A stretch of DNA of 64,000 bases from Myxococcus fulvus. Lineage in GTDB: Bacteria; Myxococcota; Myxococcia; Myxococcales; Myxococcaceae. The stretch is taken from assembly GCF_900111765.1 (NCBI RefSeq), contig NZ_FOIB01000003.1:496001-560000 (forward strand). The letters run 5' to 3'. The notes under the pieces are model-generated. The model ran no database searches and was not told the origin of the DNA. It saw only the letters and a list, made by a program, of their open reading frames with translations. The translations under genes were made by a program, and so were the position numbers. Below, piece after piece: positions 51,522-60,197 of the stretch. Position 1 is the stretch's first letter. The number at the start of each line of letters is the position of its first letter.

Positions 51522-52571
51522 ATGCGAGACAGGTTGCAGGCGTTGGCGGAGGCCGCGCGGCAGGAGATTGCGGGCGCTTCGGACAGGCCCGCGGTGGAGG
51601 CGCTCAAGGTCCGCTACCTGGGCAAGAAGGGCGAGCTGTCCGCGGTGCTGGGCGGCATGGGCAAGCTGGCCCCGGACGAGCGCCGGGCGCTCGGCGAGGT
51701 GGCCAACACCGTCAAGGCGGAGCTGGAGACGCTCCTGTCCGCGGCCCTCCAGCGGGTCGAGGACGCCGAGCTGGAGGCGCAGCTGCAGGGCCCCGGGCTG
51801 GACGTGACGCTGCCGGGCCGCGCGGTGAAGCCGGGCAGCCGGCACCCGGTGTCGCGGACGATGGAGGACATCGTCCGGACGTTCTCCCGGCTGGGCTTCG
51901 ACGTGGCGAGTGGTCCGGAGATTGAGCTCGACTACTTCAACTTCGAGGCGCTGAACCTGCCCAAGGACCACCCCGCGCGGGACATGCAGGACACGTTCTA
52001 CGTGGACGAGCCGTCGCTGGGGCACGCGAAGAAGGCGGACAGCTCCGTGCTGCTTCGCACGCACACGTCGCCGGTGCAGGTGCGCTACATGCTGCAGCGC
52101 AAGCCGCCCATCCGCGCGGTGATGCCGGGGCGGGTGTACCGGCGCGACTCGGACATCACGCACACGCCGATGTTCCACCAGGTGGAGGGCCTGCTGGTGG
52201 ACAAGGACGTGACGTTCGCCGAGCTGAAGGGCTCGCTGGACGCGTTCGTGAAGGCGTTCTTCGGCTCGGAGACGAAGACGCGCTTCCGGCCGTCGTTCTT
52301 CCCCTTCACCGAGCCGTCGGCGGAGGTGGACATCTCCTGCACCTCGTGCGGCGGCAAGGGCTGCCGGGTGTGCAAGCAGACCGGGTGGCTGGAGGTGCTG
52401 GGCAGCGGGATGGTGCACCCGAACGTCTTCACGTCCGCGGGGTATGACCCGGGCGAGGTGACGGGGTACGCGTTCGGCATGGGCGTGGAGCGCATCGCCA
52501 TGCTGCGCTACCGCATCGACGACCTGCGGATGATGTTCGAGAACGACGCTCGGTTCCTCGAGCAGTTCTGA
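51522..52571 (+). CDS. pheS: Phenylalanyl-tRNA synthetase alpha subunit
   Basis: 349 residues from the ATG at 51522 (CGGAGG upstream); the frame extends to 51468 without a better start. N-terminal coiled coil (residues 1-95), then the class II catalytic core with [74 protein letters not shown] and [19 protein letters not shown]. It forms the (alpha-beta)2 enzyme with PheT. Confidence 0.98.
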   Translation: MRDRLQALAEAARQEIAGASDRPAVEALKVRYLGKKGELSAVLGGMGKLAPDERRALGEVANTVKAELETLLSAALQRVEDAELEAQLQGPGLDVTLPGRAVKPGSRHPVSRTMEDIVRTFSRLGFDVASGPEIELDYFNFEALNLPKDHPARDMQDTFYVDEPSLGHAKKADSSVLLRTHTSPVQVRYMLQRKPPIRAVMPGRVYRRDSDITHTPMFHQVEGLLVDKDVTFAELKGSLDAFVKAFFGSETKTRFRPSFFPFTEPSAEVDISCTSCGGKGCRVCKQTGWLEVLGSGMVHPNVFTSAGYDPGEVTGYAFGMGVERIAMLRYRIDDLRMMFENDARFLEQF

Positions 52572-52664
52572 GTCCTGGCGGGCGCGGGCCCGCATGCCGC
52601 TCCTTGGAGGAGTGGCGCGGCCCGCGCTCCTGTCTTCGTCCCGAGAGAGCAAGAGGGTGGACCT

Positions 52665-55079
52665 GTGAAGATTTCGGTGAAGTGGCTCGGCGATTACGTG
52701 GCGCTGCCGCCGTCGGTGGACGAGCTGGCGCGCAAGTTGACCGCGGCGGGCCTGGAGATTGAGGGCCAGGACAGTCCGGCCGAGGGCCTGCGCGGCGTGG
52801 TGGTGGCGCAGATCAAGGAGTCGGTGCAGCACCCCAACGCGGACAAGCTCTCCGTCACGAAGATCGACGCGGGCGGGGACGCGCTCATCCAGGTGGTGTG
52901 CGGCGCGAAGAACTACAAGGTCGGCGACAAGGTGCCGCTGGCCACCGTGGGGACGAAGCTGCCCAACGGGATGGAGATCAAGCAGGCGGCGCTTCGCGGC
53001 GTGGACAGCTCCGGCATGCTCTGCTCCTCGAAGGAGCTGGGGCTGAGCGAGGAGTCGAGCGGGCTGCTCATCCTCTCGCCGGACCTGAAGCCGGGCACGC
53101 CCATCGCCCAGGCGCTGGGGCTGGATGACGTGGTGCTGGAGGTGAACGTCACGCCGAACCGGCCGGACGCGCTGAGCCACCTGGGCGTGGCGCGCGAGGT
53201 GGGCGTGGTGACGGGCGCGGCGCTGAAGCTGCCCCAGCCGAAGCCGGTGGAGTCGGGCTCGCCCGCGTCCGAGAAGGTGAAGGTCCGGGTGGAGAGCCCG
53301 GAGCGCTGCCCGCGGTATGCGGCCCGGGTGGTGGAGAACGTCACCATCAAGCCGTCGCCGCAGTGGATGCAAGAGCGGCTGAAGGCCTGCGGCGTGCGGG
53401 CCATCAACAACGTGGTGGACGTCACCAACTACGTGAACCTGGAGTACGGCCAGCCGCTGCACGCGTTCGACCTGGACAAGCTGGGCGGGCAGGAGCTCGT
53501 CGTCCGCACGGCGGCGAAGGGCGAGAAGCTGACCACGCTGGACGGCAAGGCGCGCACGCTGGACGTGGATGACCTGGTCATCTGCGACAAGGAGCGGCCG
53601 CAGGCGCTCGCGGGCGTGATGGGCGGTGGGGACAGCGAGGTCACCGAGAAGACGACGCGGCTGGTGCTGGAGTCGGCGAACTTCGTGGGCTCTGGGGTGC
53701 GGCGGACGGCGAAGCGGTATGCGCTGCACACGGAGGCGTCGCACCGGTTCGAGCGGGGCGCGGACCTGGATGCGGTGGTGCCCGCGCTCGAGCGCGCCGC
53801 GCAGCTCATCGCGGAGCTGTCGGGTGGCACGGTGGCGTCGGGGCGGGTGGACGTGTATCCGGCCGAGAAGCCGCGGCGGCAGGTGACGCTGCGCTTCGCG
53901 CGGGTGGAGAAGGTGCTGGGCGTGGCGGTGCCGGAGGGCGAGGTGCGGCGCATCCTGGCGGCGCTGGGGTTCGAGCAGGTGTCCGAGGGCGCGGGGCAGG
54001 CGACGTACGAGGTGCCTCGGGCGCGCGTGGACGTGGAGCGTGAGGAGGACCTGCTGGAGGAGGTCGCCCGCGTGTTCGGCTACGACAACATCCCGGCGAA
54101 GCTGCCGCGCGGGCTGGCGTCGCTGGCGCCGGAGCCGGCGAACTCGGAGGCCGAGCGGCGGCTGCGGCACGCGCTGGCGGGGGCGGGGCTGGACGAGGTG
54201 GTGAACTACTCGTTCGTGGCGCCCAAGAGCCTGGAGGTGCTGGGCCTGAAGGAGCAGCCGGTGGCGCTGCTCAACCCGCTGAGCGTCGAGCAGTCGGTGA
54301 TGCGGACGAGCCTGCTGCCGGGGCTGCTGGAGAACCTGTCGCGCAGCGTGCGGCACCAGGTGGAGTCGGTGTCGCTGTACGAGACGGGCCGGGCGTACTT
54401 CCGGGATGCGCAGGGCGGGCAGGGGACGCGGCCGGCGGCGCGCGAGGTGAACCGGGTGGCCGGCCTGGTGTGGGGCCTGCGGGGTGGGGGGCGGAGCTGG
54501 ACGCAGAAGGACGCGCGGGCAGACTTCTACGACGCGAAGGGGGCGGTGGAGGCGTTGCTGGCGGCGCTGCGGGTGGAGGGCGTCACCTGGTCGCTGGGCG
54601 GGCCGTCGGCGTACCACCCGCGAGCCAGCGCGGAGGTGAAGCTGGCGGACGGCACGGTGCTGGGCCACGTGGGGGAGCTGCACCCGAAGGTGGTGAAGGC
54701 GCAGGGGCTGCCCGAGGGCGTGTTCGTGTTCGAGCTGGACACGGAGCCCCTGTACGCGGCGGCTCGGCTGGTGCCCGAGTACCGGGCGCTGCCGAAGTTC
54801 CCGGCGGTGCTGCGGGACCTGGCGGTGTTGGTGCCGGTGGAACTGGAGACGGGGGCGGTGCGGAAGGTGATTCTGGAGGTGGGTGGGGCGCTGGTGGAGG
54901 ACGCGTTGGTGTTCGACGTGTACACGGGCAAGCAGATTCCCGAGGGGAAGAAGAACCTGGCGTTCGCGCTGCGCTACCGGGCCACGGACCGGACGTTGAC
55001 GGACGTGGAGGTCAACGAGGCGCACAAGCGGATCGTCTCGGAGGTGGACCAGCGGCTGGGTGCTTCGTTGCGTGCCTGA
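52665..55079 (+). CDS. pheT: Phenylalanyl-tRNA synthetase beta subunit
   Basis: 804 residues from a GTG at 52665. Domain order as usual: MKISVKWLGDYVALPPSVDELA, the OB-fold tRNA-binding domain (about 40-150), B3/B4 with the editing site, B5, the inactive class II core, and the C-terminal FDX anticodon-binding domain (KFPAVLRDLAVLVP to the end). Follows pheS by 93 bases. Full length. Confidence 0.97.
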   Translation: MKISVKWLGDYVALPPSVDELARKLTAAGLEIEGQDSPAEGLRGVVVAQIKESVQHPNADKLSVTKIDAGGDALIQVVCGAKNYKVGDKVPLATVGTKLPNGMEIKQAALRGVDSSGMLCSSKELGLSEESSGLLILSPDLKPGTPIAQALGLDDVVLEVNVTPNRPDALSHLGVAREVGVVTGAALKLPQPKPVESGSPASEKVKVRVESPERCPRYAARVVENVTIKPSPQWMQERLKACGVRAINNVVDVTNYVNLEYGQPLHAFDLDKLGGQELVVRTAAKGEKLTTLDGKARTLDVDDLVICDKERPQALAGVMGGGDSEVTEKTTRLVLESANFVGSGVRRTAKRYALHTEASHRFERGADLDAVVPALERAAQLIAELSGGTVASGRVDVYPAEKPRRQVTLRFARVEKVLGVAVPEGEVRRILAALGFEQVSEGAGQATYEVPRARVDVEREEDLLEEVARVFGYDNIPAKLPRGLASLAPEPANSEAERRLRHALAGAGLDEVVNYSFVAPKSLEVLGLKEQPVALLNPLSVEQSVMRTSLLPGLLENLSRSVRHQVESVSLYETGRAYFRDAQGGQGTRPAAREVNRVAGLVWGLRGGGRSWTQKDARADFYDAKGAVEALLAALRVEGVTWSLGGPSAYHPRASAEVKLADGTVLGHVGELHPKVVKAQGLPEGVFVFELDTEPLYAAARLVPEYRALPKFPAVLRDLAVLVPVELETGAVRKVILEVGGALVEDALVFDVYTGKQIPEGKKNLAFALRYRATDRTLTDVEVNEAHKRIVSEVDQRLGASLRA

Positions 55080-55178
55080 ATTCCTGAATGAAGTCAGAGG
55101 GTTGACTTGGCTTCGGGAAGGCTGCAACAGTGGCCGGGCGTTCACCGCGCTGAGGGTGAGGGCATCCCGAGGATTCGC

Positions 55179-55568
55179 ATGACGAAGGCGGACATCATCG
55201 AGGGCGTCTACGAGAAGGTCGGCTTCTCGAAGAAGGAGTCGGCCGAGATCGTGGAGCTCGTGTTCGACACGCTCAAGGAGACGCTGGAGCGTGGGGACAA
55301 GATCAAGATCTCCGGGTTCGGCAACTTCCAGGTGCGCCAGAAGAAGGCGCGCGTGGGCCGCAACCCGCAGACGGGCAAGGAGATCGAGATCTCGGCGCGT
55401 CGGGTGCTGACCTTCCGGCCGAGCCAGGTGTTGAAGAGCGCGCTGAACGGCGAGGCTCCGCCGGAGGATCACGCGGAGATCGACGCGCGGGAGGAGGCGG
55501 CGGCGGACGCGGCGGAGGCCCGTGGCGAGGACTTCGACGAGGAGGGAATGGAGGACGCGGAAGGGTAG
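55179..55568 (+). CDS. ihfA: Integration host factor alpha subunit with acidic tail
   Basis: 129 residues from the ATG at 55179; the frame is open upstream. Residues 1-95 are a complete IHF/HU fold: MTKADIIEGVYEKVGFSKKES, ISGFGNFQVRQKKARVGRNPQTGKEIEISARRVLTFRPSQVLK. The DNA-intercalating Pro is in GRNPQTG. The last about 33 residues are an Asp/Glu/Ala-rich extension absent from typical 99-residue IhfA. The order pheT-ihfA is the usual one. A possible TTGACT lies at 55102-55107 but its -10 is poor. Confidence 0.93.
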   Translation: MTKADIIEGVYEKVGFSKKESAEIVELVFDTLKETLERGDKIKISGFGNFQVRQKKARVGRNPQTGKEIEISARRVLTFRPSQVLKSALNGEAPPEDHAEIDAREEAAADAAEARGEDFDEEGMEDAEG

Positions 55569-55597
55569 GTTTTTCCACGGCGCCCTGCTGCTCTTGC

Positions 55598-55626
55598 TTG
55601 ACCTGAGCGTTGTGTAGGGGCATAAG
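55598..55626 (+). promoter_or_regulatory. Promoter of tRNA-Pro
   Basis: TTGACC (55598-55603), 17-base spacer, CATAAG (55621-55626). The tRNA begins at 55665. Confidence 0.5.
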
Positions 55627-55663
55627 GGCGCACCGTTTCACGACGGCGGCAGCAAAGAGGTTC

Positions 55664-55741
<78 letters not shown>

Positions 55742-55744
55742 ATA

Positions 55745-55798
55745 GAAGGCCCTGGAGTCCTTGGCGAAAGCTGGGGGCTCCAGGGCCTTCGACTTTTT
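55745..55798 (+). terminator. Rho-independent terminator of tRNA-Pro
   Basis: GAAGGCCCTGGAG (55745-55757) pairs perfectly with CTCCAGGGCCTTC (55778-55790). A five-T run follows at 55794-55798. A strong terminator, also close to the convergent mcrC-like gene ending at 55831. Confidence 0.85.
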
Positions 55799-55830
55799 GG
55801 GTCGCTCGAACAGTGCGGCTGGCAGGGTGC

Positions 55831-57234
55831 TCAGGTGGTGAGCGCGATTCTCCACGCGGAGAGCGTCTTCTCCCGATGATCCGGGCTCCTGAATCCGAAC
55901 GGGATGCCGGCGAGCATGAGTCGGACGCGCCTCCTGCCTGAAGCCATCGTGGCGATGGCGAAGAGGGGGTGCTCCTCGCTCGTGCTGAAGTCGGGATAGG
56001 CCAACACGGTGTCCACGTGGTCCACGGCCGCGAGATTGGCGTAGGCGAGCGCCTGGTGAAGGTCTGCGCGGTGGGCATTCCGCACGTCTTCGGTCAGTCT
56101 TCGCCAGCCCTGTTGGGCCAACAGGGACAGGTGCGCCTTGTACTTGGCGTCCACCCAGATGGCGCGGTCAGCGCCACGGAGCGCTACGTCGGGGACAAGC
56201 GCGCCCATGGATTGGAGGCCGCCTGCCCAGTTGAGCCGATATTTCGCGCCACCGTGCGGCGTCGGCTGCAGGCCAAGTCGGGTGGCGAGGTCGGCGGTGA
56301 AGGTCGCAACCCACGCTTCCCAGACCTCGTCGATGGCCAGGCTCCAGGACAGCCCATCGAGTGAGCCTGTTCCGCCGAGGCCTCGTTTATCTGCAACCCA
56401 GCCCATGGCTTGGAGCGCCTCCGCAACGAACGTCGACTCCGACGCACGGTGGTGCGATCGAGGTCGTTGTTGCGGACCTGGCCCAAGTTGAAGGGCCAGA
56501 CTTCGTGTTCGCTCTAGCAGCGTCCGGCCGACTGGCGTCTCTGCAACATGACCTAGCTCTTCGGTGAGGCGGGACACCGTCCAGCGCAGCTCGCCCAGAA
56601 GCTGTGGATCAAAAACAGGCTCAGGGAAGGCGCAGGGGAAGCGCTCCCAGCGGCCCACAGGGACATTCCGCGTCGCCCACGTGCGCCAGTCAATTCGGCC
56701 CCGTGGGCTGGGACGCTCTTCCTCCACCTCCGCGAACCCACGACGTTGGTGTCGCCAAAGGGCTTCGAGGCGACGCAGCACCGGCGCCGCCAAGAGCCAC
56801 GGAGGTACTTGCCGCGCGGACCCCGGCACCAGCAGCGAATCACCGAGGGTGGGCTCGACCGAGAATCCGATGCGTTCAAAGACGGAGCCCAGAGAGGTCC
56901 AACGGAAGCGCGGCTCGACCAACAGCCCCGCGACGACCTTTCGCGTGGATGGCGAAAGCAGCGGCACCGCGCCAATGCGCCGTCCTGGATGGAGGACCAG
57001 ATGGACGCCTCGCTGCGCTCGTACCTCCGTACGAATGTCCATCCGCTCCAGGAGAGGACGGTTGGCCGCAAGGAACGGCTCAACCCACCGGTCTCCGGAC
57101 TGGCCCACTTTCTCGGCGGGCAGCAACACGGGCTTCCCGTGGTCTTCAGCGAGAATGAGGGGCCGTGCGGGTGGGAGCGCGGGGCGAAGTTTCTCTGCGC
57201 GGGCGCGCGCTGGTGCCGTTTTGCCACGCGTCAC
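55831..57234 (-). CDS. McrC-like nuclease subunit of a type IV restriction system
   Basis: 467 residues. The C-terminal half carries the PD-(D/E)xK-type nuclease pattern of the McrC/DUF2357 group: DEVWEAWV, then PDVALRG, then IWVDAKYKA and DLHQALAYANLAAVDHV. The N-terminal half (residues about 75-260) matches the McrBC specificity-linked regulatory region in style. It overlaps the AAA+ gene by four bases (ATGA). In McrBC systems this subunit cuts DNA when the GTPase translocates it. Base composition looks less GC-extreme than in neighbours, hinting at acquisition. Confidence 0.83.
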   Translation of the reverse strand: MTRGKTAPARARAEKLRPALPPARPLILAEDHGKPVLLPAEKVGQSGDRWVEPFLAANRPLLERMDIRTEVRAQRGVHLVLHPGRRIGAVPLLSPSTRKVVAGLLVEPRFRWTSLGSVFERIGFSVEPTLGDSLLVPGSARQVPPWLLAAPVLRRLEALWRHQRRGFAEVEEERPSPRGRIDWRTWATRNVPVGRWERFPCAFPEPVFDPQLLGELRWTVSRLTEELGHVAETPVGRTLLERTRSLALQLGPGPQQRPRSHHRASESTFVAEALQAMGWVADKRGLGGTGSLDGLSWSLAIDEVWEAWVATFTADLATRLGLQPTPHGGAKYRLNWAGGLQSMGALVPDVALRGADRAIWVDAKYKAHLSLLAQQGWRRLTEDVRNAHRADLHQALAYANLAAVDHVDTVLAYPDFSTSEEHPLFAIATMASGRRRVRLMLAGIPFGFRSPDHREKTLSAWRIALTT

Positions 57235-58706
57235 GTGGCGCGCTCCTCCAGAAGTCGCGAGGTGATGCGATCTGCGAGGCCTGCGATGGGCTCACTGGCA
57301 CTTCCGGCGAGTCGTTCGGAAAGGTACTCGCGGAGGAGCGGGACAAGCTCGAGTTCAAGGCGGCGTGCAACACGCTTCTCCCGGGTCGTGGTGTCTTGGT
57401 CGCGCCTCGGGTCGAGGAAGTAGGAGTGACCCGGCGTGAGCTTCAGGGTCTCCTCGTCGGCAAACTCGGTGAAGGTATGGAGGACGTCGTCGAAGCATGC
57501 CTTCGCCAGGGGCACGCCCTCATCGTCCACAGGACGGCGATCCGGCCACATCTCCAGGAAGGCAAAGCGGCGACGGACCGCCAAGTCCATTCGGGCAATG
57601 GTCCGGTCGGCGGTGTTCCGCGTTGCCAGGATATGGAGCCCCCGAGAGAGAGAGACCTTTCGCTCGCTCCAGCCATCCGGAAGGTGGGGCAATTCAATTT
57701 CGCGCTGCTCGCCGGGCTCGAGGAGGACGATGGCCTCGCCAAGCACCCGCGAGAGGTCCGCGCGGTTGACCTCATCAATCAGGAGGACGTGTTCTCCCTT
57801 CACCGCGGCGGCATTGGCTCGCAAGAAGTCACCCATCCGGACCTCAAAGGCGAGCCCTCCCGCTGCAGGCTTCGGGTAGAGCCCCACGACGAAGTCCTCA
57901 TAGGTACGGGCCGGATGGAACTGAATGGGCGTGACCTGGCCCATCTGGCGTGCCACTTCATAGGCCAGTCGAGTCTTCCCGGTTCCCGGTGGGCCTTCGA
58001 GGATGACGAAGCGTCGCTCCTGGAGGAGCTCCAGGACCTGCGCCAAGTTCACCTGCGGAAAGATGGCCCCCAAGATGTCCGAGTGGCGCATCTCCCAGCG
58101 GTCTTTGGTGGTGCCAGTCAGTGGGGTGTCATGCTCGGAGAAGAAGAGGTCCAGAAGGTCCTCAACGACCGCTCCATCCTTGGCCGAGCGAATCGGAACG
58201 GCGGCATAGATGACGCTGCCGTAGGACTTGCTGACAGCCTCGAGTTGCTCGGGCCATTGTTCGACGATGGTCTCTGGCACCCGTGACGACGTATCGAGCA
58301 GGTCAGGCTTCACCCACAGCTTGCCCTTGTGGAGTCGAGCCAATGCGCGAAGGCGGCGGGCGTGGCCAGGGCGTCCAAGGATGTGTGCATCTGCACCGAA
58401 GCCGTCCGTTCCAATCACGAGAACGGCGATGCTCCCTTCTTTTCCCGGCATCCAGACGAAGGACGTTCCTTGGTAGGGACCCGAGGTGGGGTTCTCGGCG
58501 GTGATGAATCCGGCGTACGCGGCGGAATCGTCCTTCTTCTGGAGATTCACCCGCACCTGGTAGCGCGACTTGTGATGGTCGGCCTTGTGGTAGCGCTCCT
58601 CGTAGACATTCCAAAGGAGCTGGCGCACGGGTTCGGCGTCTCCCATCTGCCCCCACGCCCGGCCCTCGATCATCCCTGACAGCAGCGCATCAAAGGCTTT
58701 GCCCAT
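57231..58706 (-). CDS. McrB-like AAA+ NTPase subunit of a type IV restriction system
   Basis: 491 residues from the ATG at 58706 with GGGAGAG upstream. Residues 1-190 resemble the MrcB/DUF3578 N-terminal DNA-binding region (YQVRVNLQKKDDSAAYAGFI, VLVIGTDGFGADAHILGRPGHARRLRAL). The AAA+ module has Walker A GPPGTGKT, Walker B LLIDEVNRADLSRVLGE and the McrB-typical ILATRNTADRTIARMD. McrB subfamily proteins hydrolyse GTP and drive McrC. The N-terminal domain decides which modified base is recognised; the target is unknown. Confidence 0.88.
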   Translation of the reverse strand: MGKAFDALLSGMIEGRAWGQMGDAEPVRQLLWNVYEERYHKADHHKSRYQVRVNLQKKDDSAAYAGFITAENPTSGPYQGTSFVWMPGKEGSIAVLVIGTDGFGADAHILGRPGHARRLRALARLHKGKLWVKPDLLDTSSRVPETIVEQWPEQLEAVSKSYGSVIYAAVPIRSAKDGAVVEDLLDLFFSEHDTPLTGTTKDRWEMRHSDILGAIFPQVNLAQVLELLQERRFVILEGPPGTGKTRLAYEVARQMGQVTPIQFHPARTYEDFVVGLYPKPAAGGLAFEVRMGDFLRANAAAVKGEHVLLIDEVNRADLSRVLGEAIVLLEPGEQREIELPHLPDGWSERKVSLSRGLHILATRNTADRTIARMDLAVRRRFAFLEMWPDRRPVDDEGVPLAKACFDDVLHTFTEFADEETLKLTPGHSYFLDPRRDQDTTTREKRVARRLELELVPLLREYLSERLAGSASEPIAGLADRITSRLLEERAT

Positions 58707-58783
58707 GGCTCTCCCTTGCAGGAGAGAGGCTCGAGCAGGAGGGGGACGACGTCAAGGCTCCAGGATGAGCCCCAGCGCTGCCT

Positions 58784-60178
58784 TCACTGTATCGGCCCTG
58801 CGTCGGGGAGGTCCTGTTCCAATCGACGGATGCGTGGGTGGAGGAACGCCAGGAGTGTGGCTCCCAGGACGAGCGCTCCCGCGATGACGAGCAGCGCCGC
58901 GCTGCCTCTCCCAGTGCCCACGCCAATCCAGGCGCCCAGGCTCGTGCTCCAGTCGCCGCCTGGCGCCATGCGCGGCTCGAAGAAGCGGTCCACCAGGGGG
59001 CCCGCCACTGCGTATGCCAGTGGCGTCGGGCTGGTGGCGAGTAGGAGCCGGATGGCGAAGACGCGGCCCTGTACGGAGGGCTCGACCTTGGCCTGCCAGA
59101 GCGCCTGACTCGAGGCGTTCGCGACTGCGGCCCAGAACATGAACGAGAAGGCCGCGAGCTGGATGAAAACGAGCGACGGCCGCGCTCCCGCGAACACGAG
59201 GCTCACACCGAGCATCGCTCCGGAGCCCAGCACTACGTACATCCGGCCTCGCCGCGGACCGCCCCAGACGCTCATCAAGAGGCTTCCACTCAGCATGCCG
59301 GAGCCGGCGATGGTCAGCGTGATTCCCAGGGCCGCAGGCGAGGCCAGGCTCAACACGATGGGTTGTGCCAACACCTCCGTGAACGCGGCGCACAGGTTGA
59401 TGAGCGCGAAGTACACCAACATCCCCATCAGCCCCGGGCGCGCGGCGACGTAGTGCCAGCCCTCGAAGGCATCTCGCCAGAGTGCGCCATGCGTGGTGGA
59501 GGTGCTCGGCATGCGACCCAGCGGAGGAATCTTCGCGCTCAACAGCGTGACCAGCGCGATGAGGAAGGTCGCGAAGTCCACCAACATCACGCCTTGGAGT
59601 CCCACCGCCACGAGCAACAGCCCCGCTACGGGTGGCGCCGCGAGCCTTCCGAGTGACTGGGAGAGCTGGACCATGCCGCTGGCTCGTCCCAACTGCCCCC
59701 TCGGCACCAACTGCGTCGTGGCCGCTGTATACGCGGGCACCTGGAAAGTGCTGGCGATGGCTCCCACCATGACGGAGACGTGGATGTGCCAGATCTCCAG
59801 CTTACCCGCGAACATCAACAGCGCGAGACACGCGGTGGAGGCCGCAGCCAGCGTGTCGCTCAGGATCATCACCCGACGACGGTCCATCCGGTCCGCCAGG
59901 ACTCCCGCCAGCGGCGAAAGCACGAGCGAGGGCAGCGCCGTGTAGAGCGAGATCAACGCGAACTGCGTCACCGAACCCGTGCGTTGGTAGACCCAGACCC
60001 CCAACGCGAACGCCGTCAGCCTGGAACCCAGGATTGAGACGAGCTGACCTGTCCAGATGCGCAGGAAGACGCCGAAGGCCGGGGCAGGGGGCTCCTCGGG
60101 CTGGACCACGAAGTCTCCTGCCACTGGCGTTCCAGCGGCCAGGGCAGGTCCCTCCGGTTGTTCCTGTCGAGAAGCCAT
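58784..60178 (-). CDS. MFS efflux transporter (EntS/MFS_3-like)
   Basis: 464 residues, about 12 membrane spans. Family loop DRMDRRRVMILSD between helices 2 and 3 and TQLVPRGQLGRASGMVQLSQSLGRLAAPPVAG in the middle are typical of MFS_3, which includes the enterobactin exporter EntS. It lies 19 bases downstream of the FAD protein and is the last gene of the peptide operon. It is likely the exporter or self-resistance pump for the product. Confidence 0.87.
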   Translation of the reverse strand: MASRQEQPEGPALAAGTPVAGDFVVQPEEPPAPAFGVFLRIWTGQLVSILGSRLTAFALGVWVYQRTGSVTQFALISLYTALPSLVLSPLAGVLADRMDRRRVMILSDTLAAASTACLALLMFAGKLEIWHIHVSVMVGAIASTFQVPAYTAATTQLVPRGQLGRASGMVQLSQSLGRLAAPPVAGLLLVAVGLQGVMLVDFATFLIALVTLLSAKIPPLGRMPSTSTTHGALWRDAFEGWHYVAARPGLMGMLVYFALINLCAAFTEVLAQPIVLSLASPAALGITLTIAGSGMLSGSLLMSVWGGPRRGRMYVVLGSGAMLGVSLVFAGARPSLVFIQLAAFSFMFWAAVANASSQALWQAKVEPSVQGRVFAIRLLLATSPTPLAYAVAGPLVDRFFEPRMAPGGDWSTSLGAWIGVGTGRGSAALLVIAGALVLGATLLAFLHPRIRRLEQDLPDAGPIQ

Positions 60179-60197
60179 CGGGCCGGGCTCCCCGAAC

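Noticed and set aside
51411..55472. Minus-strand frame of 1353 codons opposite pheS-pheT
   Set aside because: An Arg/His/Leu-rich antisense shadow of two clear synthetase genes.
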